Assembly: GCA_052173415.1 (NCBI GenBank)
Contig: JBQMYQ010000048.1
Coordinates: forward strand, 1-11,226
DNA: 11,226 nt
Reading direction: 5' to 3'
From: Wolinella sp052173415
Lineage (GTDB): Bacteria > Campylobacterota > Campylobacteria > Campylobacterales > Helicobacteraceae
Part shown: piece by piece, positions 7,655 to 11,226 of the stretch
Numbering within the stretch: position 1 is the first letter of the stretch
Layout: the number at the start of each line of letters is the position of its first letter
The notes under the pieces: generated by a model
What the model saw: the letters and a program-made list of their open reading frames with translations, nothing else
The model's database searches: none
What the model was told of the DNA's origin: nothing
Position numbers and translations under genes: made by a program

Positions 7655-8225
7655 CTGTTTTACCCTTTAATAGGGCTATGTCCGCGGTAATAATCAGGTC
7701 AGCTTGAATATCATACCTTTGTGTGATAATTTCGTGAGAAAGGCATAGGTCGCGGGCGATAAAAATAGTGATTGGTCTATTTTGCAAACGAGAGAAAAAT
7801 CGATCATACATTCCCTTCCCATAGCCTATTCTGCGTAACTTTCTATCTATGCCGACGATAGGAATCACAGCGACATCAACCCTGTGATGATTAAAATATG
7901 AAAATAAAGGCTCTTTGACACCGAATTTCTTCCTAAGAAGCGGTAAGCGCAATGCTACCATTTTGAAACTAACATCTTGCATAAAAGGCAAATAAAGGCG
8001 TTTTTTGGGCTGTTTTTTGCGAAAATATTCAATCGTGGGGCGAATATCTGCCTCGATTCCCAGCGGATGGAAAAATAGAATACTCTTTGGTTTTAGTGCA
8101 TTTAGCGTCTCAATAAGTGCGCGATTAATGCGGGAATCGACGGAATACACAGACATAGAGCGTGCCACTTTTTTGAGTTTCACAAGCGATTTGTGTCTGA
8201 ACTCCGCTTTGTCGCACTTAAGCAT
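7536..8225 (-). CDS. 5-formyltetrahydrofolate cyclo-ligase family protein with an unusual C-terminal tail
   Basis: Predicted to convert 5-formyl-tetrahydrofolate to 5,10-methenyl-tetrahydrofolate using ATP, recycling a folate by-product of the SHMT reaction. The family hallmark is clear: an aliphatic strand, then IPIVGIDRKLRRIGYGKGMYDRFF (121-144), equivalent to the substrate/ATP loop GyGkGyYDR. PLGIEADIRP (54-63) matches the early substrate region. A basic N-terminus (MLKCDKAEFRHKS) is usual. I chose the ATG at 8225, with AAAGG 8 bases upstream, over a TTG at 8261 that lies inside the promoter palindrome. The fold should end near ADLIITAD (176-182), but the frame continues to residue 229 with about 40 low-complexity basic residues encoded within the first 119 bases of rny. 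This may be a lost stop codon. The same order is, as I recall, found in C. jejuni. Confidence 0.85.
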   Translation of the reverse strand: MLKCDKAEFRHKSLVKLKKVARSMSVYSVDSRINRALIETLNALKPKSILFFHPLGIEADIRPTIEYFRKKQPKKRLYLPFMQDVSFKMVALRLPLLRKKFGVKEPLFSYFNHHRVDVAVIPIVGIDRKLRRIGYGKGMYDRFFSRLQNRPITIFIARDLCLSHEIITQRYDIQADLIITADIALLKGKTDDRVDRIRLASLRIALGRSDLFNCKKSSSRQLQNPYRKG

Positions 8226-8260
8226 GAGAAATGCCTTTATTTGGGGCTTTTGTAAAATCA

Positions 8261-8268
8261 ATTATAAT
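8261..8268. promoter_or_regulatory. symmetric divergent promoter core, ATTATAAT
   Basis: The 8-base perfect palindrome contains TATAAT on the plus strand (8263-8268) and TATAAT on the minus strand (complement of 8261-8266). Both are perfect -10 hexamers, offset by two bases. Plus-strand RNA would start near 8275, about 30 bases before the lipoprotein ATG at 8306; minus-strand RNA would start near 8254, about 28 bases before the 5-FCL ATG at 8225. Both leaders hold a ribosome binding site (GAGG and AAAGG). No clear -35 is seen on either side. RNA polymerase can bind only one way at a time, so the two operons should compete. Confidence 0.7.
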
Positions 8269-8305
8269 ACGCACCATCTATTTTGGAGATTTTAGAGGAT
8301 TTTTA

Positions 8306-8878
8306 ATGAGAGTGCATTTATTGGGATTTTTCGCAGTGATTTTTGGTCTATTTTTTGTAGGTTGCGAGAATAGCGATATGGAGACCTTGGGCATCAAAAG
8401 TGAAATCATTACGCAAAAACATGCGGGGAATCTAGGGAAATTTGCACTAGAGCTAAGCGATGGAAGTGTGCTAAAGGTCAATAAGCGTGAAAAAGAGCTT
8501 TTCTTTGAAGGAGAAGAGGGCAAGGCGGTGCTCTTACTCTTCTTTGCGACGTGGCGCGCGCAGTGTAAGGCGGAGATTCCCCATTTGGTTAATCTCAAAA
8601 ATAACTACAAAAATAGCCTTGAAATCGTAGGAATCCTCACGGAAGATACGCGCAGTGCCGAAGAGATGCGACGTTTTGTGGAGACGTTTGAGATTAATTT
8701 CAAAATCGCCATCTCAGATGAAAATCAAAAGCTCGCCAAAGCCCTTGGGGGAATCCCAAGCATCCCTTTCATGATCCTCTACAATCCAAAGGGCGAATAT
8801 GTCAATCACTACATCGGAATCGTGCCTGAAGAGATGCTTGAGTTTGACATTAAGCGCGCACTAAGGGAGCAGCGATGA
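8306..8878 (+). CDS. thioredoxin-fold (TlpA/ResA-like) lipoprotein lacking the first CXXC cysteine
   Basis: A 190-residue predicted lipoprotein: hydrophobic signal peptide (1-16) and lipobox FVGC with the lipidated Cys20. From about residue 70 it follows the TlpA/ResA thioredoxin pattern: strand AVLLLFFATW (74-83), active-site segment WRAQCKAEIPHL (83-94), strand LEIVGIL (105-111) and the cis-proline loop GIPSIPFMILYNPKG (149-163, P154). Active members read WCxxC. Here the first cysteine is Arg84 (codon CGC, 8555-8557, one base from TGC), and only C87 remains. A normal dithiol oxidoreductase or reductase reaction therefore looks impossible; a chaperone, mixed-disulfide or structural role could remain, or this is strain-specific decay. 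The ATG at 8306 follows AGAGG. The stop overlaps ftsY as ATGA. It faces 5-FCL across a shared promoter region. Confidence 0.88.
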   Translation: MRVHLLGFFAVIFGLFFVGCENSDMETLGIKSEIITQKHAGNLGKFALELSDGSVLKVNKREKELFFEGEEGKAVLLLFFATWRAQCKAEIPHLVNLKNNYKNSLEIVGILTEDTRSAEEMRRFVETFEINFKIAISDENQKLAKALGGIPSIPFMILYNPKGEYVNHYIGIVPEEMLEFDIKRALREQR

Positions 8879-9747
8879 TTGCGCGGATATTAGGCAAGAG
8901 TATCGAGGGAATCCACGCACTCATACCCAAACGCTCGCCAAAAATCCACAAAGATCTTCTTGAAGAGGTGCTAATCGCCTCGGATATGGAGTATGAGCTT
9001 GTGGAGAGCTTGCTTAGGAAACTGGGCGAAAAGGTAAGCCGCAATGAGCTTGAGGTGGTGTTGTATCGGATTTTACGCGGGGAGAGTTATTATGATCGGC
9101 TTACTCCCAAAAGCGTGGAATCTAAACCCTGCGTGACGCTTGTTTTGGGCGTGAATGGCGCGGGAAAAACCACGACCATCGCAAAGCTCGCGACCTTGTA
9201 TAAAAAGCAGGGCAATAGTGTGATTTTAGGCGCGGGGGATACCTTTCGTGCTGCGGCGATTGAGCAGCTTAAGCTCTGGGCGCAGAGGCTTACAATTCCC
9301 ATTGTTCACACACAACAAGGACACGATCCGAGCGCGGTCGCGTATGACACGATCACTTCGGGAATCGCGCGTAAAATTGACCACATCATCATCGATACGG
9401 CGGGGCGATTGCACAATCAAACCAACCTCAAAAACGAGCTATTAAAAATCGCGCGGACGTGCGATAAAGCCCTAAAAGGCGCACCTCATCAAAAGCTACT
9501 CATCATCGATGGCACGCAGGGGAGCTCCGCAATCGCGCAAGCAAGGATATTTCACGATACGCTAGGGGTGGATGGGATTATTGTTACCAAGCTTGATGGC
9601 ACGTCTAAAGGGGGCGCAATCTTTTCGATTATTAGCGCGCTTCGCGTGCCGATTCTTTACATCGGCATAGGCGAGGGTGCGGAAGATTTGGTGGCATTTA
9701 ATGAAGATGAATATATAAAAACCCTTCTTGATGCGATATTTGCATGA
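8875..9747 (+). CDS. ftsY: signal recognition particle receptor FtsY
   Basis: The SRP receptor GTPase, which brings ribosome-nascent chain complexes bound to Ffh to the membrane translocon. The 290 residues consist of a short N domain (about 1-80) and a G domain with GVNGAGKT (92-99), DTFRAAA (122-128), DTAGR (174-178), TKLDG (238-242) and the closing loop IGIGEGAEDL (263-272). The long acidic A domain of E. coli FtsY is absent, as is usual in small FtsY proteins, so membrane contact probably uses the N-terminal helix. The segment DGTQGSSA (212-219) replaces the more common DATTGQNA next to the Ffh interface. It is joined to the lipoprotein upstream and to radA downstream by ATGA overlaps, which suggests one transcript and coupled translation. 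Confidence 0.97.
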   Translation: MIARILGKSIEGIHALIPKRSPKIHKDLLEEVLIASDMEYELVESLLRKLGEKVSRNELEVVLYRILRGESYYDRLTPKSVESKPCVTLVLGVNGAGKTTTIAKLATLYKKQGNSVILGAGDTFRAAAIEQLKLWAQRLTIPIVHTQQGHDPSAVAYDTITSGIARKIDHIIIDTAGRLHNQTNLKNELLKIARTCDKALKGAPHQKLLIIDGTQGSSAIAQARIFHDTLGVDGIIVTKLDGTSKGGAIFSIISALRVPILYIGIGEGAEDLVAFNEDEYIKTLLDAIFA

Positions 9748-11108
9748 ATGCACCTAAGAACTCAAAGAAAAAGAGCGTGCTTTTTGAGTGCCAGCACTGC
9801 GGATTCCAGAGTGTGAAATGGCTCGGGAGATGTAGTCAGTGTGGCGCGTGGGAGAGCTTTATCGAGCTTAATGAAAGGCAAATTAAGTCGCTTAAAAGTA
9901 GTGGTCTAACAGCCAAAAACGGCGCGATTCCCACGCCTATCACAGAGATTAAGCAAGAGAGCGTGCTGAAATACTCCTCCTGCGAAGCGGAGCTGGACAT
10001 TGTGCTAGGCGGAGGAATCGTCTCAGGTGGGCTCTATCTCGTGGGTGGAAGCCCGGGTGTGGGGAAATCGACACTCCTTTTAAAAATGGCGGGGAATCTC
10101 GCCAAAACCTCACGCTCGATTCTCTATGTGAGTGGCGAGGAGAGCCTCGGGCAGATACGCGCGCGCGCAGAAAGGCTGGGTGTGATGAGCGAGCGGCTCT
10201 TTTTGCTCAATGAAATCGAGCTTGAGCGCATTCAAAGCGCGCTAAATTCGGCTGATTTTGAACTTGTTGTGATCGATTCCATTCAGACGCTCTATTCTGA
10301 ACAGATCTCAAGCGCACCCGGTAGCGTCTCGCAGGTGCGCGAAGTGACCTTTGAGCTCATGCGCCTTGCCAAAGAGCGAGGGATTGCCATTTTTATCATC
10401 GGGCACATTACCAAAGAGGGCGCAATCGCAGGTCCGCGCGTGCTTGAGCACATGGTCGATTCCGTGCTCTATTTCGAGGGCGATCCATCGCGCGAATTGC
10501 GTATTTTGCGCGGGTTTAAGAATCGCTTTGGCACAACGAGCGAAGTGGGGATTTTTGAGATGACGCAGGGCGGATTAATTAGCGCAAAAGACGCTTCAAG
10601 GCTCTTTTTCAAAAAGCGACCCCCGCAAGCTGGAAGTGCGCTAAGTGTCGTGATGGAGGGGAGTAGAGCCCTCGTGCTTGAGGTGCAAGCCCTCGTGGGG
10701 GAAACAAGCTTTGGCGTGCCAAAGCGCGCTGCGACAGGCTTTGATGGGAATCGGCTCAATATGTTGCTCGCCCTTTTGGAGCGCAAACTTGAGCTTCCGC
10801 TTAATCGCTATGATGTTTTTATCAACGTCGTGGGCGGGATTAAGATCGCCGAGACTGCTGCGGATTTGGCAGTGATCGCCGCGGTGGTATCGAGCTTCCG
10901 CAATCGTCCGCTCAACAACACAACCGTTTTCATCGGTGAAGTGAGCTTGACAGGCGATATTAGGGAGGGGAATCGCCTCGATATACGGCTAAAAGAGGCG
11001 ATCGCACAAGGATTTGAGCGCGCGATCGTGCCACAAAAACCACAGCAGGATTTGGGTATTAAATGCTTCGTCGTGAACGAAGTGACCAAGGTGCTTGAGT
11101 GGATGTAG
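9744..11108 (+). CDS. radA: DNA repair protein RadA (Sms)
   Basis: A RecA-like, hexameric branch-migration helicase that extends recombination intermediates with RecA. The 454 residues are full length. Seen in order: an N-terminal C4 zinc finger CQHCGFQSVKWLGRCSQCG (C16, C19, C30, C33), Walker A GSPGVGKST (102-110), a Walker B strand FELVVIDSIQT (172-182), the RadA-specific KNRFG (259-263), and a Lon-protease-like C-terminal domain (about 295-450). I do not see evidence of protease activity in that domain, which fits the family. The start ATG overlaps the ftsY stop as ATGA. In naturally transformable Campylobacterota, RadA could also act in transformation, which is inference. The last five codons and the stop are duplicated directly downstream. 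Confidence 0.98.
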   Translation: MNAPKNSKKKSVLFECQHCGFQSVKWLGRCSQCGAWESFIELNERQIKSLKSSGLTAKNGAIPTPITEIKQESVLKYSSCEAELDIVLGGGIVSGGLYLVGGSPGVGKSTLLLKMAGNLAKTSRSILYVSGEESLGQIRARAERLGVMSERLFLLNEIELERIQSALNSADFELVVIDSIQTLYSEQISSAPGSVSQVREVTFELMRLAKERGIAIFIIGHITKEGAIAGPRVLEHMVDSVLYFEGDPSRELRILRGFKNRFGTTSEVGIFEMTQGGLISAKDASRLFFKKRPPQAGSALSVVMEGSRALVLEVQALVGETSFGVPKRAATGFDGNRLNMLLALLERKLELPLNRYDVFINVVGGIKIAETAADLAVIAAVVSSFRNRPLNNTTVFIGEVSLTGDIREGNRLDIRLKEAIAQGFERAIVPQKPQQDLGIKCFVVNEVTKVLEWM

Positions 11109-11126
11109 GTGCTTGAATGGGCGTAG
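11091..11126 (+). repeat. 18-base imperfect tandem duplication of the radA 3' end
   Basis: Unit 1, GTGCTTGAGTGGATGTAG (11091-11108), encodes the last residues VLEWM and the radA stop. Unit 2, GTGCTTGAATGGGCGTAG (11109-11126), matches at 15 of 18 positions and would read VLEWA plus stop in the same frame. A third partial unit, GTGC, follows. The copy therefore provides a backup stop that adds VLEWA if the first is read through. Confidence 0.9.
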
Positions 11127-11218
11127 GTGCAAAGCCCTCTCTAAAATATTGAGCCTCACTCCCATTTCTTCCCTCAAACGCCTTTATTTCCATATTTTAT
11201 TTTCATCATTTTTTAAGC

Positions 11219-11226
11219 GGGGGGGG
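11219..11226 (+). repeat. poly-G run of at least 8 at the window edge
   Basis: The last 8 bases are all G, preceded by AT-rich sequence (TTTTCATCATTTTTTAAGC). The run may continue beyond the window. Such tracts are classic phase-variable sites in Helicobacter and Campylobacter. No plus-strand ATG lies between the radA end and the tract, and all three minus-strand frames leaving the tract hit a stop within about 40 bases, so no gene can be tied to it here. A sequencing or assembly-end artefact is also possible. Confidence 0.6.

Larger units (their letters stand above)
250..10974. repeat. dispersed over-represented word GGAATC/GATTCC (core GGGAATC)
   Basis: Reading by eye I count 26 GGAATC and 22 GATTCC on the plus strand, against about 5-6 expected for both together in random sequence of this length. 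The 7-base core GGGAATC occurs 15 times and GATTCCC 10 times, against about 1.4 expected. The next base is most often G. Copies lie in almost every gene, on both strands and in more than one reading frame, and occasionally outside genes (6064-6070). Confidence 0.8.

Noticed and set aside
8744..8760. Perfect 6-base stem CTTGGG / CCCAAG with a GGAAT loop
   Set aside because: It lies inside the coding sequence of the lipoprotein at the conserved cis-proline loop, has no T-run after it, and contains a copy of the common GGGAATC word; chance is sufficient.
11066..11082. Hairpin CTTCGT-CGTGA-ACGAAG near the radA end
   Set aside because: It is inside the radA coding sequence and is not followed by a T-run, so it is not a terminator.
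10989..11177. Minus-strand open frame over the radA end with repeated KHLHPLKHL
   Set aside because: The apparent repeat is just the complement of the 18-base tandem duplication, the frame is antisense to radA, and it has no convincing ribosome binding site or family resemblance.

Overview
The window looks like chromosomal core sequence from a member of the Campylobacterota, most likely a Helicobacter species other than H. pylori. The evidence is the gene order. The block cvpA-lysS-glyA-DUF1882-SPOR-like protein matches my recollection of H. pylori HP0181-HP0185. The block rny / 5-FCL <> thioredoxin-like lipoprotein / ftsY / radA matches my recollection of Campylobacter jejuni Cj1205c-Cj1209. 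A few sample lines give a G+C in the mid-to-high 40s percent, which is high for the genus. All genes are housekeeping type. I see no mobile element, tRNA, rRNA, CRISPR array or defence island.

Layout. Positions 1-4105 hold a tightly packed minus-strand run: cvpA, lysS (TTG start), glyA (4-base overlap with lysS), a DUF1882 protein, and the N-terminus of a single-pass membrane protein cut by the window edge. Positions 4106-4236 form a divergent control region with a promoter-like -10 inside an inverted repeat. Positions 4237-6030 hold plus-strand yajQ and lnt. Lnt converges on a minus-strand pair, 5-FCL (7536-8225) and rny (6080-7654), whose reading frames overlap by 119 bases. There is no obvious hairpin terminator in the 49-base convergent gap at 6031-6079. 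Positions 8226-8305 are a second divergent control region centred on the palindrome ATTATAAT, which can serve as a -10 for both directions. Positions 8306-11108 hold three plus-strand genes joined by two ATGA stop/start overlaps: thioredoxin-like lipoprotein, ftsY and radA. Positions 11109-11226 contain no gene that I can support. They hold a duplicated copy of the radA 3' end, AT-rich sequence and a terminal run of at least 8 G. No gene-free stretch exceeds 300 bases.

How the genes relate. LysS charges tRNA-Lys and GlyA feeds one-carbon units into the folate pool, which 5-FCL also serves. RNase Y degrades mRNA at the membrane. Lnt finishes lipoproteins, and the thioredoxin-like lipoprotein in this window is itself a predicted client. 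FtsY is the signal recognition particle receptor. RadA handles recombination intermediates.

No clearly new multi-gene system is visible. The observations that most deserve a second look are: a roughly nine-fold excess of the word GGAATC/GATTCC, core GGGAATC, spread over both strands and all genes; a thioredoxin-fold lipoprotein that has lost the first cysteine of its CXXC motif; two divergent promoters built on symmetric -10 elements; and a DUF1882 protein with primase-polymerase-like sequence hallmarks.
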